Shown: positions 7,843-14,649, numbered from the stretch's first letter. The stretch: DNA of 18,625 bases from Paracoccaceae bacterium (GCA_027030435.1 JALVEX010000010.1:1-18625), one strand, 5' to 3'. The notes: a model not told the origin generated them from the sequence alone. Made by a program: numbers and translations.

Positions 7843-8247
7843 TTTCTCTATCTCCCGGCTCTGAACAGACTGCGACAGAATCACGCAGCCAGGGGCAAAA
7901 TATGCCCGATGAAGGAAGGATGCACGCAGCTTTTGCCGCCCTGCCCGCAGTCACGGACGAGGCCCGGAGATGAGCCCGTCGTCAATGATTCGCAATGACG
8001 AGAATGATTTGTCACCGCGCGCATCGGAGAAAACAATTCCGGCGGTCACGAAAAATTGTTTCCGACAAACGGACAATAAGGCCGATCCGCCCCCTCCCGA
8101 GGCCCGAAATTAAGGAAGCGTTAAGAATTTGCGTGCCTTTGCCCAAATTTTGCCACATCCGAATGCGTAAAAGAATGCTGCGTATTTGCGTCTGCGCGCG
8201 TGTGAAGCCGATCGGCTCATGCGCCATTTGTAGGGAAAGGGTGAGTC
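7843..8247. promoter_or_regulatory. divergent control region between gdh and the pseudopilin operon
   Basis: This 405-bp gap carries no convincing gene and becomes markedly AT-richer from about 7980. Near gdh there is an inverted repeat, GGGCA-aaata-TGCCC (7893-7907), at about 50-65 bp before the gdh ATG, where an operator could sit. A second inverted repeat, AAACAATT (8031-8038) with AATTGTTT (8054-8061), is separated by 15 nt. A CtrA-type box lies at 8110-8124, and a 12-bp palindrome AGCCGATCGGCT at 8206-8217. AGGGAAAGGGTGAG just before 8248 is the ribosome-binding region of the plus-strand operon. I did not find a strong sigma-70 hexamer pair for either direction. Confidence 0.6.
8110..8124. 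promoter_or_regulatory. probable CtrA-binding box (TTAA-N7-TTAA)
   Basis: TTAAGGAAGCGTTAA matches exactly the full-site consensus TTAA-N7-TTAA recognised by the alphaproteobacterial cell-cycle regulator CtrA. It is 123 bp before the start codon at 8248. TTAA is rare in DNA of this GC content, so a correctly spaced pair in a promoter region is suggestive. CtrA controls pilin genes in Caulobacter and motility and other genes in Rhodobacterales, which fits the pseudopilin operon downstream. Binding itself is inferred. Confidence 0.6.
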
Positions 8248-9699
8248 ATGACGGTATTTCAACCGGGGCATATAGCGGAGCAGGAAGATCATCGCGCCGG
8301 CGACGGCGGCATCTTCGTACGTGCATGGCGCCGGGCCGGGGATTTTCGCCGGGATGAAGGCGGCGCCCTCATCCTGTTTGCGCTCTTCATCTTCATCCTC
8401 ATGCTGCTCATTGGCGGCATGGCGGTGGATTTCATGCGTTTCGAAACCACCCGCACCAAGATCCAGAACACCGTTGACCGCGCCGTGCTGGCCGCCGCAT
8501 CCCTCAACCAGACCCGCGATCCCGCGGACGTGGTGCAGGATTATTTCGACAAGGCAGGCCTCGGCGGGGCGCTCCAGAACGTCATCGTGGAAGACGACCT
8601 CAATCACCGCAAGGTGCAGGCGATCGCAAGGGCCGATATCAACACCTTCTTCCTGCATATGTCCGATATCAACACCCTCTCAGCCCCCGGCGGCGGCACC
8701 GCCGAGGAGAAGGTAACGAATGTGGAAGTTTCACTGGTGCTCGATATTTCCGGCTCGATGGGGCGCGAAAGCTCCACCGGCGGCACCAAGATCGAACTTC
8801 TGCGCGATGCGGCGAAGGATTTCGTGGATACGGTCCTGAATGATGACGCAGAAGACAAGATCTCGCTCAGCCTCATCTCCTACTCTGCGCAGGTGAATGC
8901 CGGCCCCGACATCTTCAACCAGATGAATGTCAAGGGCAGCTACATCGACGCCACCCACAACTACAGTCACTGCATCGAATTCGAGACGGCGGATTTCAAT
9001 ACCGCCGAGCTTGATCTTTACAAGACCTACCGCCAGGGCCAGCATTTCTCGCCCTACAACTACTACGATTCCGACGGCACGCTCACCTACACCAACTGCC
9101 CCAAATACGAGCGCGACCGCATAATCGCCTTCAGCCAGGACAAATCCGAACTCAAGGACCGGATCGAAGATCTGGAACCGGAGGCGAATACCGCGATCCA
9201 TATGGGGATGAAATGGGGCACGGCGCTCCTTGATCCCTCCACCCGCCCGATCGCTTCAGGGCTGATCGGCATGGGCAAGGTGGATAACGTGTTCAACGGC
9301 CGCCCCGCGGATTACGATGACGAGGATACGCTCAAGGTCATCGTCCTGATGACGGATGGTGAAAACGTGAACACCCTGCGCGTGAAGCGCCGCCATTACA
9401 ACAGCACCTGGGAATACAACTACTGGAACACCCACAAGGTGCCGTGGAGCAGCTCCTATCTCTATTACAAATACACCGCCGCCCAGGCCGATGACATGCT
9501 CGATAACATCTGCGATGCGGCCAAGGCACAGGGCATCAAGGTCTATACGGTGGGTTTCGAGGTCGGCAACCACGGCGCCAGCGTGATGGAAAACTGCGCC
9601 ACTCAGCCGAGCTATTTCTTCCGCGTGGAAGGGATCGAGATCGCCGATGCCTTCCAGGCCATCGCCAATGATATCAACCGCCTGAGGCTGACCCAATGA
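8248..9699 (+). CDS. TadG-like pilus-assembly protein with von Willebrand factor A domain
   Basis: The protein has 483 residues. A cytoplasmic leader of about 37 residues is followed by DEGGALILFALF and a single membrane helix at about 40-60, the pattern of TadE/TadG-type pseudopilins. The rest should be periplasmic or exported. A VWA domain starts near residue 158, with the metal-ion site Asp166-x-Ser168-x-Ser170 (VLDISGSM), Thr315 and Asp370 (MTDGEN). Two tyrosine-rich stretches interrupt the domain (about 231-288 and 383-409). Four cysteines (242, 284, 422, 450) could form disulfides outside the cytoplasm. The stop overlaps the next gene in an ATGA. The likely role is a minor pilus or surface adhesion component; no secretion ATPase or platform genes are in the window. 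Confidence 0.88.
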   Translation: MTVFQPGHIAEQEDHRAGDGGIFVRAWRRAGDFRRDEGGALILFALFIFILMLLIGGMAVDFMRFETTRTKIQNTVDRAVLAAASLNQTRDPADVVQDYFDKAGLGGALQNVIVEDDLNHRKVQAIARADINTFFLHMSDINTLSAPGGGTAEEKVTNVEVSLVLDISGSMGRESSTGGTKIELLRDAAKDFVDTVLNDDAEDKISLSLISYSAQVNAGPDIFNQMNVKGSYIDATHNYSHCIEFETADFNTAELDLYKTYRQGQHFSPYNYYDSDGTLTYTNCPKYERDRIIAFSQDKSELKDRIEDLEPEANTAIHMGMKWGTALLDPSTRPIASGLIGMGKVDNVFNGRPADYDDEDTLKVIVLMTDGENVNTLRVKRRHYNSTWEYNYWNTHKVPWSSSYLYYKYTAAQADDMLDNICDAAKAQGIKVYTVGFEVGNHGASVMENCATQPSYFFRVEGIEIADAFQAIANDINRLRLTQ

Positions 9700-10256
9700 A
9701 ACGCATCATCTCGCAGATCCGCACGGGCCTGCGCGATCTGCGCAGGAAGGAGGATGGCAACGCCACGATCGAATTTGCCATTCTCTTCCCGGCCTTCATC
9801 ATGATCTTCCTCTCGGCCTTCGAATCCGGCCTTCTGATGACCCGCCAGGTGCTGCTGGATCGGGCTGTCGATCTCACCGTGCGCGACATCCGGCTGCGAA
9901 CATGGCAGCCGGGCCCCCCGCCCACGCACAACCAGCTCAGGCAGCAGATCTGCGACAGGACGGGGATCATCCCCGATTGCATGAACTCCCTGCTGATCGA
10001 GATGCGCCCGGTGGACCGCACCACCTGGACGCCGCTCGACACCAATGCCACCTGCATCGACAAGAGCCAGCCCGTCGCCCCCCAGATGCCGCCCAATTAC
10101 AATGCCGGCTCGGATGACGATCTGATGTTGCTGCGCGCCTGCGCGGTGTTCGATCCGATCTTTCCGATGTCGGATCTCGGGCTCAAGCTGGCGCGTGCCA
10201 ACACCGGCGATTATGCCCTTGTGGCCACATCCATTTTCGTGAACGAGCCAAGCTGA
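9696..10256 (+). CDS. TadE-like pseudopilin
   Basis: This 186-residue protein has a short basic N-terminus, then KEDGNATIEFAILFPAFIMIFLSAFESG, with a conserved glutamate (Glu26) at the start of a single hydrophobic helix (about 24-48). That is the hallmark of TadE family pseudopilins, which are processed and help assemble Flp/Tad pili. The exported part has four cysteines (86, 95, 120, 149) and no other domain I recognise. It overlaps the VWA gene upstream by 4 bp and the next gene by 1 bp, so the three are very likely translated together. Confidence 0.85.
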   Translation: MKRIISQIRTGLRDLRRKEDGNATIEFAILFPAFIMIFLSAFESGLLMTRQVLLDRAVDLTVRDIRLRTWQPGPPPTHNQLRQQICDRTGIIPDCMNSLLIEMRPVDRTTWTPLDTNATCIDKSQPVAPQMPPNYNAGSDDDLMLLRACAVFDPIFPMSDLGLKLARANTGDYALVATSIFVNEPS

Positions 10257-10831
10257 TGAAACAGTATCTTATGTACCCCGTTGCGAAACTCCGGCTCCGC
10301 ATTTCCAGCTTCCGCGAGGATGCACGCGGCAGCCTCTCGATGGAAACCGTGCTCGTGTTCCCGCTTCTGATGTGGGCCTATATCGCGATGTTCATCTATT
10401 TCGATGCCTTTCGCGTCCAGAGCACCAATCTCAAGGCCGCCTATGCGGTGAGCGATCTTCTCTCGCGTGAAGCCGTCGTCAATCAGGATTACATCGACGG
10501 CATGAACCAGGTCTTCGATTACCTTATCGCCTCTTCCGATCCTACCTGGCTCAGGGTCACCTTCGTGAGGTGGGACGACAACGACGAGGAATACAAGGTC
10601 ATCTGGTCGCACAGCACCAGAGGAAAGCCGGTGCATACGAATGCGACGATCAACAGCGCCAATGTGGTCAACAAGATCCCGGAAATGCCTGTCGGCGATC
10701 GGGCGATCATCGTTGAAACCCACATGACCTATCAGCCGATCTTCAACGTCGGCCTCGGGCAGCTTTCGCTGGACAATTTCATCGTCACCCGCCCCCGCCG
10801 CGGGCCGCAGCTGCAATGGTCCAACATCTGA
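10256..10831 (+). CDS. second TadE-like pseudopilin
   Basis: The product has 191 residues. An amphipathic basic N-terminus leads to REDARGSLSMETVLVFPLLMWAYIAMFIYFDAF, with Glu30 at the start of one membrane helix (about 28-50), again the TadE/TadF pattern. The exported region ends in an arginine- and proline-rich tail (TRPRRGP). Unlike its neighbour it has no cysteine. The start codon shares one base with the upstream stop (TGATG). It is the last gene of the operon and is followed by a hairpin terminator. TadF is an alternative label; sequence alone does not separate the two. Confidence 0.82.
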   Translation: MKQYLMYPVAKLRLRISSFREDARGSLSMETVLVFPLLMWAYIAMFIYFDAFRVQSTNLKAAYAVSDLLSREAVVNQDYIDGMNQVFDYLIASSDPTWLRVTFVRWDDNDEEYKVIWSHSTRGKPVHTNATINSANVVNKIPEMPVGDRAIIVETHMTYQPIFNVGLGQLSLDNFIVTRPRRGPQLQWSNI

Positions 10832-10874
10832 CGGACGCTTTCCCGCGCGGCTGAACGATAAACACCCTCACGGC

Positions 10875-10901
10875 AAGCGGCGGCTGATCGGGCCGCCGCT
10901 T
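10875..10901 (+). terminator. hairpin terminator between convergent genes
   Basis: A perfect 10-bp stem, AAGCGGCGGC (10875-10884) and GCCGCCGCTT (10892-10901), encloses a 7-nt loop 44 bp after the pseudopilin operon. It is followed by TTACGGTTTG, only a weak T-run. It sits between convergent genes and could serve both strands; the gene on the other strand ends at 10911. Confidence 0.65.
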
Positions 10902-10910
10902 TACGGTTTG

Positions 10911-11441
10911 TCAGCCCTTTTCGCCGTCAGCCTTGCGCTGCGCGATCAGCATGGTGAGAAGCTCGGCCATTGCCTTGGCCTGGCCGGCGGAAGTCACCCC
11001 GCCGATGCCGATGCGCCGCCCGAACCGCCACCAGAGCCCGGGCGCCCAGGCCCGGGGGGCGGGCTTTTTCAGGATCAGGGTAAAGCCATGGGCCGGCTTC
11101 AGCGCGAAGGTTCCGCGGCTGACGGCTTCGATCTCCCCGATCCGCGCCAGCACCCGCCCCCCGCTTTCGCGCAGGGCCTCGCGGGTAAGTTCAAGCCGCC
11201 GCCCCGTGGCCTCGTAAAGCCCGAGCCCCAGCCACAGCACACCCCCGCCAGCGGCCAGGAGCAGCAGGCGTATCCAGAGCGCCATCTCCGGCGCCGCGAT
11301 GGCGAGCCAGGCCAGCAATGCGCCGAGCGCGATCAGCACCATGAGCGCGAAGAGCCGTCGCGGCGCGGAGGCCCGGAGCACGATCAACACCTCCCCTGCC
11401 CGCTCTTCTTCCCTTTCGCCCTTGCGGGATCTGTCGCTCAT
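10911..11441 (-). CDS. conserved-looking membrane protein of unknown function
   Basis: I do not recognise a named family. The 176-residue product starts with a charged, cytosol-like segment of about 27 residues. Two hydrophobic helices follow (roughly 28-50 and 54-75: LFALMVLIALGALLAWLAI and WIRLLLLAAGGGVLWLGLGL). The ~100-residue soluble tail (ELTREALRESGGRVLARIGEI, then TLILKK and RIGIGGVTSAGQAKAMAELL) resembles the layout of small bacterial PH-like domain membrane proteins, but that is only a resemblance. Two ATGs are possible. AGGAGG at 11453-11448 abuts the ATG at 11447 but is 6 nt from the ATG at 11441, so 11441 is chosen. The gene is divergent from selO. Confidence 0.75.
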   Translation of the reverse strand: MSDRSRKGEREEERAGEVLIVLRASAPRRLFALMVLIALGALLAWLAIAAPEMALWIRLLLLAAGGGVLWLGLGLYEATGRRLELTREALRESGGRVLARIGEIEAVSRGTFALKPAHGFTLILKKPAPRAWAPGLWWRFGRRIGIGGVTSAGQAKAMAELLTMLIAQRKADGEKG

Positions 11442-11509
11442 CCCCATCCTCCTGCCTGCCCTCCATTTCCGCCGCTCCCGCTTTAGCCGGGTGGCGCGAA
11501 AAATGACAG

Positions 11510-11544
11510 GGCTTCGTTCCCGGCTTCGTTCCCGGCTTTATCCC
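11510..11544. repeat. 12-bp tandem repeat upstream of selO
   Basis: GGCTTCGTTCCC occurs twice in perfect tandem (11510-11521, 11522-11533), followed by a degenerate 11-bp copy GGCTTTATCCC (11534-11544). The array is 28-62 bp before the selO start codon, inside its likely promoter or leader. Its function is unknown; it may simply be replication slippage. Confidence 0.8.
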
Positions 11545-11571
11545 GGCCCTCTCATGGCCTAGGCTTGGCCC

Positions 11572-13020
11572 ATGTTTCCCTTCGAAAACACCTATGCCCG
11601 CCTGCCCGGCAGGATGTATGCACGCATCACGCCCCGGCCGGTGCCCGCGCCCGAGATGATCGCGCTCAACGAGCCGCTGGCGCGCGATCTCGGGCTTGAC
11701 GTGGCGGCGCTCCGATCCCCGGCCGGCGTGGCGGTGCTTTCGGGAAGCGCCCTGCCCGAAGGTGCCGAGCCGCTGGCGCAGGCCTATGCGGGGCATCAGT
11801 TCGGCGGCTGGGTGCCGCAACTGGGCGACGGGAGGGCGATGCTGCTCGGGGAAGTGCGTGATCGCGCGGGCCAGCTGTGGGACATCCAGCTCAAGGGCTC
11901 GGGCCCCACCCCCTTTTCACGCGGGGGAGACGGGCGCGCGCCGCTCGGGGCCGTCCTGCGCGAATATGTGGTGAGCGAGGCGATGCAGGCGCTCGGCGTG
12001 CCCACCACGCGGGCGCTGGCGGCGGTGGCCACCGGCGCAAAGGTGCGCCGCGAAGCGATGCTGCCCGGCGCGGTGCTGACGCGGGCCGCCACCAGCCACA
12101 TCCGCGTGGGCACCTTCCAGTATTTCGCCGCGCGCGGCGATCGCGAGGCGCTGGAGAGGCTGGTGGAATACACCATTGCCCGCCATTACCCGGGGCTTGA
12201 TGGCCCGCTGGCGCTCCTCGAGGCGGTGGTGGCGGCGCAGGCGCGCCTGATCGCCCAGTGGATGGGCCTTGGCTTCATCCACGGGGTGATGAACACCGAC
12301 AACACCCACCTCGGCGGCCTCACCATCGATTACGGCCCCTGCGCCTTCATGGATGGCTATGCGCCCGGCAAGGTGTTCAGCTCGATCGATCGCATGGGGC
12401 GCTATGCCTACGATCGCCAGCCACGGGTGATCGTGTGGAATCTGGCGCAGTTCGCCACATCGCTGATCCCGGTGATGGGGAAGGATCAGGAGGCGGCAAT
12501 CCGTGAGGCCACGCGGGCGGTGGCGGAATTCACGCCGCAGTTCTCGCGCGAGTGGCTGCGGATCTTCCGCGCCAAGCTCGGGCTCGCGGCAAAGCCCCCG
12601 GACGGCATCACGGACGAGGACGATGTGAAGCTGATCGCGGCGCTTCTCGATCTGATGGCGCGCGAGGAAGCGGATTTCACCAATAGCTTCCGCGCCCTCG
12701 CCCGCGGGAACGCGGAAGACGAATTCACCGATCGCGCGGCATACCGGGAATGGCACGAGGCCTGGCTGGCGCGGCGCGCGCGCGAGGCCTCCGCAGCAGA
12801 CGAGCAGCTTGCCCTGATGCAGCGCACGTCGCCCGCGCTGATTGCGCGCAATCACCGGGTGGAAGAGGCGATCGGGGCTGCATATGCTGGCGATTTCGCG
12901 CCGTTCCACCGCCTCAACGCCGCGCTTCGCCGCCCATATGAGGAGCAGGCGGAATTTGCCGATCTTGCCCGCCGCCCCGCCCCTGCTGAAGAGGTGAAGC
13001 GCACCTTCTGCGGCACCTGA
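11572..13020 (+). CDS. selO: protein adenylyltransferase SelO (YdiU family pseudokinase)
   Basis: SelO transfers AMP from ATP to protein hydroxyl side chains and is linked to redox-stress responses. The 482-residue length is standard for bacterial members. Visible family motifs are FENTYARLPGRMYARI at the N-terminus, YAGHQFGGWVPQLGDGRA (72-89), Lys108 in DIQLKGSGPTPFSR, REYVVSEAM, and the metal/catalytic region GVMNTDN (238-244) with Asp253 in LTIDYGPCAFMDGY. The C-terminal tail TFCGT carries Cys480, the position related to the selenocysteine or cysteine of the family. The internal Cys257 is its only obvious partner. Tandem 12-bp repeats precede the gene, and no strong ribosome-binding site is seen. 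A repeated terminator-like element follows the stop. Confidence 0.96.
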   Translation: MFPFENTYARLPGRMYARITPRPVPAPEMIALNEPLARDLGLDVAALRSPAGVAVLSGSALPEGAEPLAQAYAGHQFGGWVPQLGDGRAMLLGEVRDRAGQLWDIQLKGSGPTPFSRGGDGRAPLGAVLREYVVSEAMQALGVPTTRALAAVATGAKVRREAMLPGAVLTRAATSHIRVGTFQYFAARGDREALERLVEYTIARHYPGLDGPLALLEAVVAAQARLIAQWMGLGFIHGVMNTDNTHLGGLTIDYGPCAFMDGYAPGKVFSSIDRMGRYAYDRQPRVIVWNLAQFATSLIPVMGKDQEAAIREATRAVAEFTPQFSREWLRIFRAKLGLAAKPPDGITDEDDVKLIAALLDLMAREEADFTNSFRALARGNAEDEFTDRAAYREWHEAWLARRAREASAADEQLALMQRTSPALIARNHRVEEAIGAAYAGDFAPFHRLNAALRRPYEEQAEFADLARRPAPAEEVKRTFCGT

Positions 13021-13048
13021 ATGGCGGGGGTTCGTGGCTGGTCCGGGC

Positions 13049-13111
13049 AAGCGGGGGCCGCCCCTCTTTCTTCCGCCCCGCGCCCCAGGGGATATTTATG
13101 GACCAATGATG
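13049..13111 (+). repeat. dispersed intergenic element, copy 2 (after selO)
   Basis: Starting 29 bp after the selO stop, this repeats the blocks of the element after gdh: AAGCGGGGGC, a GC hairpin, TTTCTTCCGCCCC, GCGCC, GGGGATATTT and GACCAATGATG. The two copies differ at a handful of positions and by a short run of G/C bases. The hairpin changes preserve the fold: GGGGG-CTG-CCCCC in copy 1 becomes GGGGG-CCG-CCCCT, with a G-T pair. Confidence 0.75.
13053..13069 (+). terminator. possible intrinsic terminator of selO
   Basis: A short hairpin, GGGGG (13053-13057), loop CCG, CCCCT (13061-13065), is followed by CTTTCTTCC. It is the counterpart of the stronger hairpin plus T-run after gdh. The T-run is interrupted, so termination may be partial. 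Confidence 0.45.
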
Positions 13112-13119
13112 GAAAGAGG

Positions 13120-13201
13120 GCGCAATGCGGCATTTGCGCTCTCAATATGAACGAACGAGCCGGCGCAATTGACGGCGCGGTGCGCCAGCGGGTAAACCCG
13201 C
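13120..13201. promoter_or_regulatory. antiporter leader: hairpins and a possible promoter
   Basis: GCGCAA (13120-13125) pairs with TTGCGC (13134-13139), a possible second terminator after selO. A TTGACG hexamer at 13169-13174 is followed after 18 bp by TAAACC (13193-13198), a weak -35/-10 pair. GCGGG-TAAA-CCCGC (13188-13201) is a perfect 5-bp hairpin overlapping that -10. GGAGG then lies 9 nt before the antiporter ATG. The promoter call is tentative. Confidence 0.3.
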
Positions 13202-13232
13202 GTTGCACGGGGCCGAACGGAGGAAACGCGCC

Positions 13233-14504
13233 ATGACCATCCTGCAGCTCGCCTCTCTCCTGATCGTTCTGGCCGGGGCCTTCGGCGCGATCAATTACCT
13301 GTTTCTGAAGCTGCCCGGGGCGATCGGCATCCTGGTGGTGGCACTGGCGGCCTCGATTGGCGTGATGGTGCTGGATCATTTCCTCCCCGGGATCGGCGCC
13401 AGTGCGATCATCCGCGAAACGGTGCAGGATTTCGAATTTTCCGCCGCATTGCTCGAGGGCATGCTGGGGCTGCTGCTCTTTGCCGGTGCTATGCATGTGA
13501 AGCTCTCCGATCTGCACGGGGAGTGGCCTGTCGTCCTGCTGATGGCGACGCTCGGGGTGGCGCTTTCCACGGCGGTTGTCGGGGTCGGCTTTTCCTGGCT
13601 CACGGGGATGCCGCTCATGGTTGCGCTGGTTTTCGGGGCGCTGATCTCACCCACCGATCCGGTGGCCGTTCTGGGCGTGCTGCGCGACGCGAGCCTGCCC
13701 AGGACGCTCGAAACCAAGATCGCCGGCGAAAGCCTGTTCAATGACGGCGTGGGCTATGTGGTCTATCTGGTGCTCGTTGGGCTGGCTTTCGGGCAGGCAG
13801 AGGGGCATGGGGGCGGCCACGGCACCGGGGAGGCGTCGCAGCTCGAGACGGCGGCGCGGCTGTTTGCCCAGGAAGCGCTTGGCGGCGCGCTGCTCGGGGC
13901 GCTCCTTGGCTGGATCACCTTTTCGGTGATGCGGCGGATCGACGATTACGCGCTCGAGGTGCTGATCACCCTCGGCCTGGCCTTCGGGGGCTATCAGCTT
14001 GCGGTGGCGCTGCATCTGTCGGGGCCGATCTTTGCCGTGGTGGCGGGGCTGTTCATCGGCGATGTGGGGATGAAATACGCCATGTGCGAGGAAACGAGGC
14101 GCTATGTGGGGGCGTTCTGGGTGATGGTGGACGAAATCCTGAATGCCGTCCTGTTCCTGATGATCGGGGTTGAGGTGTTTGCCCTCACCTTCGATATCGA
14201 CACCCTGAAGGCCGGCGCTTTCGCCATCGGGCTGGCGCTTGCGGCACGCCTGATCGCGGTGGCGGTGCCGATCCTGATCCTGCGCCCGTTCCGGCGCTTC
14301 TCGCGTGGCGTGATCCCGATCATGACATGGGGCGGCCTGAAGGGCGGGATCTCGGTCGCGCTCGCGCTGGCGCTGCCGGAAAGCGAATGGAAGCCGCTCA
14401 TCCTCACCTCCACCTATATCGTGGTGATCTTCTCGATCATCGTGCAGGGGCTGACGATCGGGCGGCTGGCAACGCGGCTCGGGCGCGAGCCGGAGCTGGT
14501 TTAG
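13233..14504 (+). CDS. CPA1-type cation:proton antiporter (NhaP-like)
   Basis: This 423-residue inner-membrane protein is nearly all hydrophobic helices (about 12), the layout of monovalent cation:proton antiporters that exchange Na+ or K+ for H+. The ion-site motifs are clear: SPTDPVAVLGVLR with Thr141-Asp142-Pro143 on one discontinuous helix, and ESLFNDGVGYV with Asn170-Asp171, the Asn-Asp pair typical of the CPA1 group. MTWGGLKGGISVALALALP is also characteristic. A histidine/glycine-rich loop (189-199) lies between helices. Unlike some relatives it lacks a long cytosolic tail. The start at 13233 has GGAGG 9 nt upstream. Which cation it carries cannot be read from the sequence. Confidence 0.93.
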   Translation: MTILQLASLLIVLAGAFGAINYLFLKLPGAIGILVVALAASIGVMVLDHFLPGIGASAIIRETVQDFEFSAALLEGMLGLLLFAGAMHVKLSDLHGEWPVVLLMATLGVALSTAVVGVGFSWLTGMPLMVALVFGALISPTDPVAVLGVLRDASLPRTLETKIAGESLFNDGVGYVVYLVLVGLAFGQAEGHGGGHGTGEASQLETAARLFAQEALGGALLGALLGWITFSVMRRIDDYALEVLITLGLAFGGYQLAVALHLSGPIFAVVAGLFIGDVGMKYAMCEETRRYVGAFWVMVDEILNAVLFLMIGVEVFALTFDIDTLKAGAFAIGLALAARLIAVAVPILILRPFRRFSRGVIPIMTWGGLKGGISVALALALPESEWKPLILTSTYIVVIFSIIVQGLTIGRLATRLGREPELV

Positions 14505-14582
14505 GCCGGCTGGCCCGGCTGGCCCGGCAGGCCCGGCAGGAACCTGACGCGAACTCATCCATGCAGCACGGGCCGGGTTTTT
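14505..14582 (+). terminator. 9-bp tandem repeat and probable terminator after the antiporter gene
   Basis: Directly after the stop codon come about four copies of a 9-bp unit: GCCGGCTG (14505-14512, one base short), GCCCGGCTG (14513-14521), and GCCCGGCAG twice (14522-14539). Downstream, GCCGGG (14572-14577) followed by TTTTT (14578-14582) can pair with CCCGGC in any of the last three units, giving a hairpin with a long loop and a proper T-run. Termination is plausible but the fold is not the usual compact type. Confidence 0.5.
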
Positions 14583-14649
14583 CCCCTGACAGAGCGGCCT
14601 TTTCCATGCCATGCTGCCCGCTGAGAGCAACCATTCCGGGGGATCGAAG

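Noticed and set aside
4774..7998. A 1074-codon open frame on the plus strand opposite soxB and gdh
   Set aside because: It is a mirror frame of two certain genes, with biased composition, no ribosome-binding site and no recognisable fold.
7995..8357. Small open frames on both strands across the gdh/pseudopilin intergenic region
   Set aside because: They have Arg/Cys-rich translations, no ribosome-binding sites, and overlap the regulatory motifs and the start of the VWA gene.
11917..13050. A 377-codon minus-strand frame opposite selO
   Set aside because: selO motifs are continuous on the plus strand. The minus frame is His/Arg-rich without a domain.
13021..13236. A 71-codon plus-strand frame immediately after selO
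   Set aside because: It runs through the repeated terminator-like element and the antiporter leader, with no ribosome-binding site or recognisable product.
14505..14539. Tandem 9-mers considered as a CRISPR-like or origin array
   Set aside because: The units are contiguous, very short and GC-only, with no spacers. They fit slippage or terminator structure better.
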